From: Phoenix dactylifera
Taxonomy: Eukaryota > Streptophyta > Magnoliopsida > Arecales > Arecaceae
DNA: 64,000 nt
Assembly: GCF_009389715.1 (NCBI RefSeq)
Contig: NC_052405.1
Coordinates: forward strand, 9,651,194-9,715,193
Direction of reading: 5' to 3'
Notes under the pieces: generated by a model
The model's input: the letters and a program-made list of their open reading frames with translations, nothing else
The model's database searches: none
What the model was told of the DNA's origin: nothing
Program-made: the position numbers and the translations under genes
Part shown: piece by piece, positions 10,620-36,370 of the stretch
Numbering within the stretch: the stretch's first letter is position 1
How the letters are laid out: each line of letters opens with the position of its first letter

Positions 10620-11700
10620 ACGAGCAACGGCTCGCCGCTATGAGAAGCCTCCCGGCGAGGACGACGCTACCGTGCACCCACTTCTAGTGGAGGTGGGATT
10701 GGCCCAATCAGGCTTTCCTGGGCTGAGGGCCTCGGCTCGGCTGTTTTGAGCAGAGTGCGGAGAGAAAAATCTTCAGACAAGAGGTTACCTGGTTCGGGAA
10801 GTCTACGGATTTGGCAATGGCAATGGCAATGGCACCGTAGATGGAGGCGGTGACTCCACCGAAAGGGATCGGGATGTATCCTTCGCCCGAAACCACCATC
10901 GGATCACCCCACCTCACGGCTCTCAAGGCGATCTGAAATCCGTCATTCCTCCATTGGCAGAAAACTGAAGGTGAGAAGCCGATGATCGAACGGTGGATTC
11001 ATACGAAGGAAGATGATCCTTCCCTCGGCGCGAAAGATGCAGCCCTGGCCATCCCCGGCAAAATTGCTGGTGATCTGTCAGTCCACAGCATGTCGACGAA
11101 CGGCAAGCGGGGCTCCCTAGTGCCATCGCTGCCGTTCTTGCCGGATGGAGCTCCGTGCACGAGGCTACCGGTGGCAACGTCGAAGTTAGCCGGGGTCGGG
11201 GAGCCAGGAAGGAGAGCATTTGATTGGGCTCCTCTCCCTCCGATCCAATGGCGGCAGGGATTAGGGCCGCAAGGATGGACGGCAGAGGGAAGACGAAGTT
11301 GGAGTCTTTGGAAGCTGCTTCCAGCCCCGCAACGCTCGTTGACCCGGAGGTAAGAGCTAGCTTGTGAACTGATTATTTGTTCGGCGCGGCAGGTCACGGT
11401 GGGGCCAGAGAGATTGGTTCTGATGAGAAACTGAAGGAGTTGTTGCAGCCTTCGCAGGAGATTCTGGTGGAAGATTTTAGGGGAGCTGCAAGGGATGGTA
11501 AACCGCGACTCCTGGGTATATGTAGGAGATGCAAAAAGTGACCAAGAAAGATGCCGAGAGCGACGGAGATCGCGGATGGGGGTTGGGGACGAAGGCCCGT
11601 TTTGGAAATAAATAACAATATTCTGGATCGATTTAAAAATATCAATAAAGAAAAGTTCAATACGCGACATGTTAGAAGAATGTTGGGTGCTGCATGCAAA
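10620..11700. other. GC-richer unassigned stretch, possible old gene fragment
   Basis: This stretch is clearly richer in GC than its flanks. On the minus strand 10789-10926 reads like an exon (GGVTASIYGAIAIAIAKS), ending in a possible splice donor at 10788. Frames upstream of it do not join into a protein I recognise. It may be an exon of an eroded gene or a captured fragment. I cannot name it. Confidence 0.25.
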
Positions 11701-11716
11701 TAAAAGATAAAAATAG

Positions 11717-12270
11717 TCCGTTGTTTCTTGGGTGTCCTCACCCCTGGTTATCTCAAAGTAAATTTTGATGATAGTGTGGCGATGGATGGAAGGTCAGGAG
11801 GGGTTGGATGGATTTGTTATCAAAGGTTGATTGCAGCGGGTGGTCGGGGCATGATAGGTCTCACTATTGCTGGAGCAGAGCTGTGGGCAGCTTGGGCCGG
11901 TATATCCTATGCGAGGCGGGTGCTCGGGGCTGAGCGGGTGTACCTTGAGGGGGATTTTTCTATTGTTATAGTTTGATCCGAGGTACGGATAGGTACGGAG
12001 ATGGTTACCCACTTATTCGGGAGACTCGCAGGTTGGCTATGGAGATGGATGAGTTTTAGGCAGTACATGTCTTTCGGGAGGCGAACAAAGCAGCAGACTG
12101 AGTCGCCTCCTATGTTGCACGGCATTCCGAAGAGTTCCGCTGGACATCCACAGTAGAGCTTCCATCCTATTTGTATTTTTTGGTTTCTTCTGATTTGGTA
12201 GAATATACTCATGTTAGGGCTATATGAATTGCCATTTTCATCAAAAAAATAAAATAAAAATAAAAATAGC
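11717..12270 (+). mobile_element. 5'-truncated LINE fragment (RNase H end and A-rich tail)
   Basis: The plus strand encodes the C-terminal RNase H-like domain typical of plant LINEs: YLKVNFDDSV, then GGVGWICYQRL, then AGAELWAAWAGISYARR, and further on HVFREANKAAD. It is followed by an A-rich tail of repeated AAAAT near 12243-12268. The frame is interrupted by a shift near 11970 and by stops at 12058-12060 and 12099-12101, so it is dead. The flanks share an A-rich 15-18-bp near-match (about 11703-11720 and 12252-12272) that may be the target duplication. That match is low-complexity and weak evidence. Confidence 0.75.
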
Positions 12271-12876
12271 CCATGCCGCATATCTGTTAGAGAAATCACG
12301 TTACTTCACAACCAGAGGTATACGTTCTCGATTGCAGCAATGACTTTGTAACGTTTTACCAAGAAACTGGACAACCTGGAAGGTAACCAGGGGGAACATG
12401 CATCTATCTGCATGCAAGCTAGTTCTGGGCTTTAGGCAACAAACCAAATCCATGGGCATTAGGGCGTATCTTTTCTGAATGGGAAAGCTAAATTAGCTTA
12501 TCGCATCTCACTAAAATTTAGCAAGAATTCTTCCGTGCAAAAAATTTAACCAGACCAATAATCTTCAGAATAAATCGGTATAATGTGCTCTAAGTAGCGA
12601 GCGTTTCCTTGATATCAAACAGTACCATGTAAAACAATCTCATAGTAAACCTTTCACATTTTACCGCTTTCAGGGAAGAATCTTTATCCATCAATGCTTC
12701 TAAGGAATAGAACAGAATACTGAAAGCAAAGTACAGTGAGATCCAACAAAAACAAAAGAAGGCAGCCTCAAGCAAGCACCTGACCCCAATGAAGCACAAC
12801 AAACACAGTCCAGAAGCTTAAATCCCAAAATTTACATCCCATAAACGCATAAGAATGGGTGGCGCTAATCACCATG

Positions 12877-19537
<6,661 letters not shown>

Positions 19538-22019
19538 GTACGACGCCTGGACCGCGTCGGTCTAGGTCCATTTAATTAACCTGACCGGAACTAACTTTTA
19601 GACCGAAGTCCGGGAAAAGCGTCACGGTTTCCGCCGACGGTCCATTATTCTATTTATTAATAACGGGTAATCAACTAATGACCATTATTAAATCATCGTA
19701 CTTGCATTGGCAGCTCGCGACGACTCCGAAATGCTCGAGTTGTAACCTTTACTCTACCTAAATATTTTTCTTTTAAATAAGTATGACCTATATATATACT
19801 ATAAATAAAGACCAGCTAAAAATATCATCATTTCAATTTGAAAAACTGTTAAATTATAGTAAAATTCTTGACTTAAAAACCATAATTTTAGTTTGGAAAA
19901 ATAATCTTGATGCGGACAAACTATAGCGGTTTAATCACCATTAGGGACTATAATGGATTATAATGGAATACCAACATCTGGGTTTAGTAATGTCCGGTCC
20001 GGTTCAGTTGGGTCTAGTCTGGGGAGGGTCATGTCAGATTTGAATTTAAATATGCAGTAATGGTTCGGCGGTCAAGTGGGCGGAAGGGCGGTGGCCAAAG
20101 ATCCCGACGCCTCCGTGATCGGAGGCTGTCATGCCGTGAAGGGGATGGTGGGGCCCAGGAACAATTCATCCATGCAGCTGGCTATGGGTCGCTATGGAGT
20201 AAACTTTGTCTTTTTTTTTTTTTTTTGGTTGGTACCATGTGCCGCTGCACATGATAAGGGCCAAAGACAGGGAGGTGGGTGTGCGTTGGTTGGAGAGCGT
20301 GCAAACCGATCCACTAAGAAGTTAGGATATAATAGTGGCTAGCTTAACACAAAATTAGCTGCACGGCTCATTTATCAACAGCGGTTAGTTTAGCTAGTTT
20401 AGTGTACTCTGCACAAATTTAGCTGGGTCGCCTCTTCCGCAGCTCATCATTTCAGGATCTTTATATAGAATAGCAGTAGCCCCATTCCACAAGGTCTCGA
20501 TCGTGTTTTAGCTTTTGATTTCTCGTGGCGCACTCACATCTATGTGTAAGTGGGACGCCGGTTCTCCAAAAAATAATAATAATAAGAAAGGTCTTGGATT
20601 CAATACTGGATTCAAAGACAGAGATTTGGGTGTGATGCATATGTTCATGTTAATAGGTACCTTCCACTCATGCTTTGATACTTTTCTTCGGGTTGATAGA
20701 TCGATGACATGCTATATGATGTGATGCATGCTCCCATGTAGATTCTACGCAGAAAAGAAAAAAAAAAAAAAAGGACAAGAGAAGTTTTAGAACAACGTCT
20801 AGAAAACTCAAAATATCGGTCAACTTGAACATGACAAAGGGTCTTACCCACTGCAAAAGGGATTAGTTTGGTTAAACTGAAGTATCTAACCTTCTGAATT
20901 GGTCGTGCAAGACTAGTAATTCTAGAGACATATCGACTTGCATCCTCTATAGAATTATCGCATCTCTCGAGATGGTAAAACTAGCATATATAGATGATCA
21001 TCGTCTATAGCCTAATGTTGGAGTGGATCTTGAAACACAAAGTAGGTAATGGTCAAAACTGGGACATTCCTTTGAATGATCTTTCCAAATTTATACTTTC
21101 TTGCAAGTAATGCTAGCTCCTTCGTGGCTGAAAATTAGGACTATGATTCCCACTTTTGCAGATCTCCTATGTATATGATAGATGTGGGACTAAATATAGG
21201 TCAGTACGGATTCTTATGACTCAAGACCTCATTCAAAAAGACTAGTTGGAAAGTATTATTTAAATTTTTTTAAGTCTTATATAAGTATCCAAGATATTTC
21301 TAGTGCATAGTTTATTTTTTTTATTTTCACTGATTTATCAAAAATTCATTTTCTTCTGAAAAAGCACTTGTCTTCCTTAGAGATGGCTATAGCAAGGGAC
21401 TTCGGTCCAGCTCATAAATCGTTGGATGGTTTCAAAGTAGGGGGTGAAGTCCTATCTTTTCTCTTCAATACTGTTAATGAATAGTTACGTCCCTGCCTAA
21501 ACAATCAAGTGGTGTTTACATCAAAAAAATAAAAAAGAAAAAAAAATGTTAGTTTTCTCCTTAACCATCAGATCAAGAGTTGAAAATCATTAAAATAGAT
21601 TTTTTTTTCTCCATGACTTTTGTATACATCCAAAAAAATAGAACACGAGAGATTTTATACACTTATCCAGTAACTTTGGCTGTAGTTAGCTTGGCTGACA
21701 GGGTCCCTTGATCAAATTCAACAAGAAGACCTTCCTCAATGCTCAGTCTTTCACCTTTTCTCGATTTCCTGCTGTTTTGCAAGACAAAAAAAAAAAATAA
21801 AAAAAATCAATAAAACAATCTTTGTGACTCAAAGAATATCATGAGGGTCTACAGTAATTCAATGGGGTAGTTTGTGTAAGTCCATGCTACATGGGATCGA
21901 TCAGATATTTTCTCCAGGGCAATGAACCATATGCCTTTGCTCATCATCTTTCTTCAAGCAATAACCGAACCAGGCACCATCAAATTAGCTCTCTCTCTTC
22001 TTCTTCTTTTTTATTTGGA

Positions 22020-22065
<46 letters not shown>

Positions 22066-22470
22066 GGATAATTATTCAATCAATAGTTCAGAGCATAGGC
22101 AGGTAGCCCCCATTAATGATGATTGAGATGCCTTGAAATGTTGCAAGAACTTTGTTTTGCAATTTAGTTATATTGTTAAGCCATAAAATCTTGAGTTTAA
22201 TTACTTGCACCCCTTCTTTAATCTACACCACTTACAAATAATGCTCATAGTATTCCATTGCGGAAAATCTTTCTTCAGTGCGAAGTCCAAGCACCATGAA
22301 CTGTTTCTCAATCTCCACTTCTCATTTCCACCACCTCCATTTATTACAACGTAAGGGAAATGCATGAACCACCCCTAGTCACTGCAAACATCCTCACGAG
22401 CTCTTTGCCTCTCCGAACCTGGGACCGACGCTCATCAAGATCCATGGCACGAGTGGGCCAGACGCCCCTC
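19538..22470. other. Intergenic region between RABA and the GDSL gene
   Basis: AT-rich sequence between divergent genes. A TTTACATC plus A-rich tract at about 21508-21547 resembles a LINE or SINE tail, but no body was recognised. No gene supported. Confidence 0.4.
22022..22064 (+). repeat. Poly-G homopolymer, 43 bases
   Basis: An uninterrupted run of G after a GGAGA context. Runs this long are rare in plant DNA. The true length is uncertain because sequencing and assembly handle such runs poorly. Confidence 0.95.
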
Positions 22471-22489
22471 ACCAATAAGATATATAAAT
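22471..22489 (+). promoter_or_regulatory. TATA box (and CCAAT) of the GDSL gene
   Basis: TATATAAAT at 22481-22489 lies about 47 bp before the chosen ATG at 22536, with an ACCAAT motif just upstream. The spacing fits a short leader. Confidence 0.6.
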
Positions 22490-22535
22490 GGTGCTCGCCC
22501 CTCACTTGTCCCTCACACAAGCCCAAGGCCAAAAC

Positions 22536-23605
22536 ATGGGAAACCTTGGCAAGCTAGTGTTATTTGTCACTCTAGTCTTCGTAGGAGCCACAAGTGCATG
22601 GTCGACAGACCCTCAGGTTCCTTGCTTCTTCATCTTTGGAGATTCACTTGTGGACAATGGCAACAACAATGGCATACTGTCACTCGCTAGGGCTAACTAC
22701 AGACCCTATGGCGTCGACTTCCCCCAGGGTGCATCTGGGAGGTTTACTAATGGCCGGACGATGGTCGATATTTTAGGTACAAACATGCATCAACTATAGT
22801 TTCACTAGCCACACGCATGCCCATGCATTACATAACAATGTTGGTCTTACTTCTGTTTGTTTTATATAATGTCAGCACAATTTCTAGGTTTCCGAAGCTT
22901 CATTCCACCATATGCAACAGCTCGGGGGGATGAAGTGCTCAGAGGCTTGAATTATGCATCCGGAGCTGCTGGCCTTAGATCTGAGACTGGGAGCAATTTG
23001 GTAATCCTCTGACAAATCACACACACTCTCTCTGTTGAGTCTATATGCTGTATAAATTATATATACTGCATTAGCGATGAGACTGGGGGACATTTGCTTT
23101 GGTTCTACAACACTGTCTGCATCTTATTAATGACCATAAATGCATAAGTTCTTTTCAGGTGGTGATTTAGTAATGCACAAAGGATCAGTTAATTACCTTT
23201 AACATCTCAGGCCTCATGCAGGAAATCTCATCTTATAATCCATATATAGCCATGCACAATTTTTTGTCAAGCCATGCCAACCTGAGAGTTCATCAGCGCA
23301 GTGATTATGTATCGAAGAAGTAATCAATTGGTTTTTCTGTGTGCTAACAGGGACAGCACTACCCTTTTGCCGAACAAATAAACCATTTCCGCAACACAGT
23401 GCAGTACATGAGGAGGACCTTCAAGGGGAACACCACTAAGCTGAGAGATCATCTAAGCAAATGCATCTACTTTGTGGGAATGGGAAGTAATGACTACCTT
23501 AATAACTATTTCATGCCTTTCTATTATCCTACTAGCTACGAGTACAGCCCCTCAACTTTTGCAACACTCCTCCTCCAAGCCTACTCGCAGCAATTAATGG
23601 TAGGT

Positions 23606-23644
<39 letters not shown>

Positions 23645-24261
23645 TTAACCATTCAGACCATTGATGATTCGGTTATTCGTTGGTTTCAGCAATTATATAA
23701 CTTGGGTGCACGTAAGGTGGCGATAATTGGGATCGGGCAGGTTGGCTGCATACCTTACGAGCTAGCCCGAAACCGCAACAGCAACAACGGCAGAAATAAT
23801 AGCCAATGCAATGAGACGATCAACAAAGACATCACAATTTTCAACAACGGCCTTGTTCAGATGGTTAATCGCTTCAACAAACAGAAATCTGGAGCGAAGT
23901 TTATCTATGTAAACACCTTTCAGACCTCGAAGGATATCGCTGCGAATGCAGCTTCTTATGGTAAGTTGCTGTTCCAAACATCACCAAAAAGCCAAAGTTA
24001 TTGGATAATCATCTTCTAAAATGGTGTCATGGAGCAGGATTCAAAGTGGTCGACAGGGGATGCTGCGGTGTCGGGCGGAACAATGGGCAGATAACATGTC
24101 TACCATATCAAACACCATGCTCTGATCGGACCAAGTACTTGTTTTGGGACGCATTCCACCCTACAGAGGTCGCCAATGTTATCTATGCCCGGAAAGCATA
24201 TTCTTCCAAGTCGAAATCCGACGCATACCCGATGAACATACAGCAACTTGCAAGGGCCTGA
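22536..24261 (+). CDS. GDSL esterase/lipase, complete, five exons
   Basis: Exons 22536-22776, 22876-23000, 23351-23599, 23690-23960 and 24038-24261 give 369 residues, the usual length. Residues 1-23 form a signal peptide, so the enzyme is probably secreted or apoplastic. The four SGNH blocks are present: FIFGDSLVDNGNN with nucleophile Ser37, NYASGAAGL, GMGSNDYLNNY with Asn169, and FWDAFHPTE with Asp333 and His336. The family hydrolyses acyl esters such as cutin, suberin or lipid esters. The substrate here is unknown. Exon 3 could be read onward through an ATC repeat, but the 23600-23689 intron gives QQLM followed by QLYNLGARKV, which matches the family. An upstream in-frame ATG exists at 22488, but 22536 fits both the signal peptide and the TATA box. 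Confidence 0.95.
23606..23644 (+). repeat. (ATC)13 microsatellite in GDSL intron 3
   Basis: Thirteen ATC units just after the exon-3 donor. The frame stays open through it, which could mislead gene prediction. Confidence 0.9.
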
Positions 24262-24943
24262 AGATGATGGAAGGGCTCTCAAGGGAACCGATCTTGCTTG
24301 TTGGAGCTAGAAGAATTTATGGATGCTTTCAGCTGTTAGTTATCATCAATTTCCTTTTAGTTTGGCCTTAGTTACTTGCAGTGTTGCTTCTGCCTTTTGA
24401 GGCATCTCTACTTAATTTGATGTATTGGACCTTGGTTACCGTAGTGCTTTTAAGTCAGTCTCCTTTCTTCTTACTTCTGAGAATCCTGACCTTTTCTCCC
24501 TGTATGCATGCTTCCCTAGTCTAGAGCATTGCATCAATAAATCCATGCAACGTATCTCGAACGACAGTTATATAGAATATCGAAGTGGCATGGACACAAT
24601 TCTCATCAACTTTCAGTAGGCCTGATTGGGCAAATGGTACATCATGATCAAAGAGGAAATGAACAAATGTCTGCTTAGGAACTGGCTAATTTTTGCACAA
24701 GGATTACACAAATAATCACCTAGTATAGATATGGATACTGACTAGAAAACACCAAACAAGAATGCATACATATATAGAAAAAGCCTAGCACTAGTAATTT
24801 CTAATCGAATGCAGACAATCGAAAACCCCCTCTTCGCTGTTTCCTCTACCGATAGCATTGGCTACTTTAGTTTGAGGTTGCTCTTGCAAGCAGCATGTTC
24901 ATTGTACACTCCATTAGTGTTTCCATTGAAAGCCTTCCTTGCC

Positions 24944-25013
24944 GAAGGCATCCCAGAAGACAGGCTGATCTCTGTTTGAGCATGGAGCCTGTAAGGGAAG
25001 GTAACTGATCCCC
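24944..25013 (-). pseudogene. GDSL lipase 3'-exon fragment
   Basis: The minus strand reads GISYLPLQAPC, then FWDAF, the C-terminal block of a GDSL lipase, but diverges before the catalytic HP. It sits about 700 bp from the intact GDSL gene in opposite orientation and looks like a relic of another family member. The rest of that gene was not recognised. Confidence 0.6.
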
Positions 25014-26448
25014 GAAGACATATCCAATACAAGACAAACTTTAGACGCTTTCTGGCATGATAGGACCTCGAATTTATAACTAAGCCAGCATTTTGATCTT
25101 TTTCTTTTAACAAGAAAGCACAAAAACTCTTTTGTAATAGCAAGAGTCACAACAAGCTGATGTCCACTAAATTTGGTTCGAAGTATACAAAAATTAAATT
25201 TGAGATACAAGATGAATTTGATATACCGAAGTTTCCTTTCATCTGATTTCTCAGACCTGAGCCTAGCTTATGAAAGTGGTGAGGATTCATGTAATCTGAT
25301 ACACTAAGTCTTAAAGATAATGCTTCACAGGTCGAGGGACCACTAAATGGATTGGAACGCGTCTCATCGAGCAAGTTTTGATGACCATAAGCATACCTGA
25401 CTAGTGAGCCATATTTGTATGACATTTACAATCAGTTGCACCACTATTTTTCAATTGAATATCACCTTATATGCTTCATCAATACCTAATGCTTGGAAAA
25501 ACGAAGACGAAAAATTTGGTGTCTAACCTATACTTCTGGAGGTTGAAATAGTGAAAGAAACAAAGTAATCACTCAAGTGAAAGAACACTGCTACTCTTCT
25601 AGGCAAAACCTATTTTAAATTGCACACTACCCGTAGAAGAAAAATGACACAGAGATGAGGATGCTTAAATGGTTGTGGCAAAATAAATGGAGTTAGAAAC
25701 AAGTAAATTAAAAGAAACCAAGAAGAATCAGCAAGGTAGAAAGTATGCCAAGTAGGAAAATCCGAACAAGCATTGAAGGATCTTGAATCTGAGCTGAAGG
25801 ATTTGCGAAGGTAGATACCTAAGACAATCAAAGTGAGAACAAGCAGAAAGCAGACTTGTTAAGATTGTCAGAAATAGAGAGAAATATCTCTCATGTGGGA
25901 CCAAGGCCAACAAGCAAGAGGAAATTAAATATTTAACGTTTTATATGAGTCATTGTCCATATGATCAGCAGCTATTACTACAATAGAGGATCTGGCGTTG
26001 GATATTTGAGCAAGTTACATGAAACAGACCAGAAATCAATATTCCATTTACTTGACAGTATGAAACAGATTATTTCACACAGGATATCCACAAACGCACA
26101 AACATACACAAAACAAAACAACAAAAAAAATAAAACAAAAGGAAAAACAAAAGAAAGAAAGAAGGAATTATATACTAGAAATTGATTGGGTAAAAAAGAG
26201 GCAGCCCTCTTTGCAATAACATAGAAGCCAAATGCAGAAGACAACAAGGAAACGGTTATGCTAGAAGGAGATGGCTGGTAAATCATTATTATAGCATATA
26301 AGCAGAACTGCAACAAAATCCATAAGGACAAGCACAATGAAACAAAGAATGCTCAAGACAAATGATTTATTGTTATCATATCACCTAAATCAGTAACAAA
26401 CATATGCTAATATATGTCATATTTGCTATTCTCCCTCACACCAAGTAT

Positions 26449-32905
<6,457 letters not shown>

Positions 32906-33640
32906 CTCTCGTTCCCCAAGAAGAGAGACTAACACAATAGCAGGAATGAGAAAATAAAGAAAGTTGGCCTTTCTTCGCCCTGCTTCCTTTCGTCTTCTCT
33001 TTTTTCGGTACAACCCTTTTGTCTTCTCCGGTCGTCGCACGGAAACCGTATCGCCATGGGCAACGTGCTGCAACGACCTCCACACCCGAGGGGTTGGTAG
33101 TTCAGACCGGGCCTGGGTATGGTATCAATGAAATTTTTCTGGGTCCTGTTCCGGCCCGGCCCGGCCCGGTTTTGGATCTGAAACCGTAGGTTAAATACTT
33201 AAATTAGAGAGGTCCTGCTCTAAATCATAGGTTGTCTTATATCTTCCATATACTTCGAAATAGATGGTTTTGCCTAATCATGGACAATTCAGTCTCTGAT
33301 TTTGGACCGGATCTCTCCAATGCAACCTTAAAGTATTTTATGTTCCATATCTGATGAAAATAGATGGTTTTGGTTAACCATGGAACTGTTCATTCTCTAA
33401 TTAATTATAGAGGTGTTTGGGATGGAACTAGTTTTATTTTGTTATAAAAAGTATAAGTTTAATTATCCGAGTTATATCCATATTTTTGATATCCGATTTG
33501 TATTCATATCTGTTTAAAACACATATGAATAGAAATTTTTGCATCCGACTAACATTTATATCTATATCTGTATTCGTCAAACAAAATAAATATAAATATT
33601 AAATTTAATAATTAAATTTAATCGATATAAAGCAGCGAAC
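32906..33640. other. OPR A upstream region with a MITE-like relic
   Basis: No clear TATA box was found directly upstream of OPR A. At about 33455-33600 the sequence matches the interior of the element at 35869-36362 (TATCCG and ATTCATATCT wording), suggesting a relic of the same family. A CCGGCCCGG repeat lies near 33153-33170. Confidence 0.4.
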
Positions 33641-33644
33641 TACA

Positions 33645-34410
33645 GTGATTGTTGAGTATATTAGTATTAAGATTATTAACATCTATTATATATTAAATAA
33701 TAAATTTTAATGATAGTTGAATACATTATTACCAATATTATTAATATAGCGGCGGATAACTGACTGCCATGTGACTATGCCCATAATTTATTATTGTGAT
33801 GGTGTCAAAGCAATGAGCTTTGGTAATTATTGAGTATATTAATATTGAGATTATTAACATCTATTACATATTAAATAATAAATTTTAAAGATAGTTAAAT
33901 ATATTATTATTAATATTATTAATAGTAGCGGTTGTTTGGTGACCAACTTCCATGTGATTATGCCCATGACGCCATGATTGATTATTGTGATGGTGTCGAG
34001 CAACTTCCTTGGATGATTATTGAGTATATTAATATTAAAATTAGTAACATTTATTATATATTTAATAATAAATTTTAATAATAGTTGAATATATTATTAT
34101 TAATATTATTAATAATAGCGTCCGTCCGACTTCCATGTGACTATGCTCATAATTTATTATGACTGTAATCCGGCTTCCATGTGACTTCTATTATAAATTA
34201 TGGAAGCAATTTGAGAATACAGTAATATTAATACGGACTTGCATGAAATGAATTAACTTTGGGAATTTGAGAATTGTCGAGCAATGAGCCTCGATGACGG
34301 TTGAGTATATTAATATTGTAATTATTAACTTCTATTATATATTTAATAATAAATTTAAATGATAGATGAATATATTATTATTAATATTATTAATAGCAGT
34401 GGGGGTTCGG
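33645..34410. repeat. AT-rich tandem repeat, four diverged units
   Basis: A unit of about 180-190 bp built on TTGAGTATATTAATATT..., AATAATAAATTTTAA, and ATTATTAATATTATTAATA followed by ACTTCCATGTGA recurs with starts near 33650, 33830, 34016 and 34300. The last spacing is longer. It lies 0.7-1.5 kb upstream of OPR A. Confidence 0.85.
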
Positions 34411-34428
34411 TAACCGAGCTCCATGTAA

Positions 34429-34856
34429 AAGGACTGTCAACGAGCCGAGCCGAGCCCGAGCCTGGGAGAGCTCGGCTCGGCTTGTTTCACAGAAGCTCGG
34501 GCTCGGTAACGAGCTCTATTTTGGGCTCGAGCTCGAGCTTACTTGGCAAAGCAAAGGCTCGGGCTTGAGCTCGTAAAGCTCGTTTCAATTACGAACTCTA
34601 AAACGAGCCCGATCTCGGGCTCGAGCTCAAGCTCGGGCTCGATAACAAGCTATTTTTCTCTATGTGATTAGATTTTTATGAATTATGGTGCTGAAATAAG
34701 ATTTTTCAGTAGAAGACTAGAGCTCGTTTGGGCTCGTGAGCTGCTCGGGCTCAAGTGTAAACGAGCCTCATATTGGGCTCGGGCTCGGGCTCGTTTGACT
34801 ACCGAGCCGAGCTTTTACCGAGCCGAGCCCGAGCAGCTTGGCTCATTAACAGCCCT
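34429..34856. mobile_element. Non-autonomous hAT-like MITE (GAGCCGAGC type)
   Basis: About 428 bp with inverted ends GGACTGTCAACGAGCCGAGC and, at the right, the inverse of GGGCTGTTAATGAGCCAAGC. The middle is made of CGAGCCGAGCCCGAG repeats in both orientations. Flanks CCATGTAA and ACATGTAG match at six of eight bases, consistent with an aged 8-bp hAT duplication. No coding capacity. Boundaries could be off by one or two bases. Confidence 0.7.
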
Positions 34857-34878
34857 ACATGTAGTGCCGATGAATTAA

Positions 34879-35446
34879 GTGCCGTTTGTCTCTCCGTTAT
34901 GAATTCCTCCTTTCGCGGTTCGCGCACGTTGGCCGCCGTCTATTACTTCGACCCTTCCGTCATCGCAAACGTCATGAGGAAGTGACGGAGCAAAATCAAC
35001 GGCCATAATTCAATCAAAGCAAGCGTCATTGACGGAGACGTTTTACCAAAAAAGAAAATAAAAACTACTGTTGCCAGACCAATGCAACGGTCACGCCCTC
35101 AGGGATGGATGGGTACGGTATAATATAAATAAATAACATCCGCAAAATGGTGAGACAGCATTGCATTGCCATAGACTCATAGTAGACAACCCAATGCCAA
35201 TCTTTCGAACTCGGGGTGTCAAAGAATATGGGTATCTGAATATTTTACCATCCCCAAATTGAAAGGAGGAGTTTTCACCAAATTTAAATATTGAAGATAG
35301 TTTTGATGATAAATTTAAAATTAAAAATGGTTCGATTTTAATTTTGGTTACAGTTTGAATGGTCTCGTGATTCGAATCGACTCCGACACCACCCTTAATA
35401 TATTTTATATTTTGTATAAATCTAAAGTATTATGTGATAAATTAAA
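34879..35446. repeat. Upstream region of OPR A, paralogous to that of OPR B
   Basis: Begins AGTGCCGTTTGTCTCTCCGT and aligns, with many differences, to 45330-45600 and then 49306-49640 upstream of OPR B. The match shows that the A and B upstream regions descend from one old gene duplication. In B the two halves are split mainly by the hAT insertion. Confidence 0.85.
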
Positions 35447-35868
35447 ACTAATAAGGTGTTCTTTGATTTGCTGGAGGAAAACTTTTTTGGCATTATACTT
35501 CAAATAGAAATCTTGTTTTGATGTACAAGGAGTAGTTGTTAAAGGTTAATCAATGTTAGATACTTGTTCTCTTATTTTTCTTTTTTATTTCTTCAATTCT
35601 CTTCAATCCTCTTCACTCTTGTTTTCCAATTGTATGTGGAAGCATTTATATGTTCAATAAAGTTCGGAAGAGTTCTTTTGACCGTTGGAGGGCTAAAATT
35701 AGTCATTGGAGGCTATTAAATCACCTAGGGTTGACTTTTGATAGGCTAGGGTCGACTTATGCTTAGCTCGGGATGACTCCTGAAATGGTTGAAAATCACA
35801 ATCTTCTATCTTTACCCTATAGCCATCCTGGGGCTAACTTTTGGCTTCCTGCAGTCAATTCTCGACTT

Positions 35869-36362
35869 TAGGGGTGAAAGTGGATCAATTAATATCAATT
35901 CAGTTCTATTTTTGTATCCAAAATATTTGGCTATTGATAACAATTTAGCATTCAACAAATATCCATATTCATATCCACAGTCGTCAAAGAAAAATGGATA
36001 TGGATATGGACAAACAATTATCTTATCTATATCCGAATATCCGATTCTAATCGTACCTCTGTTTAATTTTTTATAGCACTCATAAACTTTTTAAAAAATA
36101 AATGATCATATTAATATTCTATTAACTTGATTTATCATTCACTTTGTAATATCTTTGAATTTATGATCATAAAGTTTAATTATCCGACTTATATCCGTAT
36201 TTATATTCATATTTTCGGTATCGATTTGTATTCATATCTATTTAAAACAAATATGGATATAAAATTTTTGCATCTCACTAATATCTATATTCGTATCTAT
36301 ATTCATCAAACAAAATAAATATGGATATGAATATACTAGTATCTTATCCGATTTCAACTCTG
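35869..36362. mobile_element. Non-autonomous hAT-like element (TATCCG-rich)
   Basis: About 494 bp. The left end TAGGGGTGAAAGTGGAT and the inverse of the right end (ATCCGATTTCAACTCTG) form imperfect inverted repeats. Flanks CTCGACTT (35861-35868) and CTTGACTT (36363-36370) match at seven of eight bases, as for an aged hAT duplication. The interior is AT-rich with repeated ATATCC and ATTCATAT words. Not coding. Confidence 0.6.
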
Positions 36363-36370
36363 CTTGACTT

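Noticed and set aside
23600-23689. Open reading through the ATC repeat as GDSL coding sequence (poly-Ile)
   Set aside because: A GT donor and AG acceptor remove it, giving the family-typical QQLM followed by LYNLGARK. A poly-isoleucine insert would be very unlikely.
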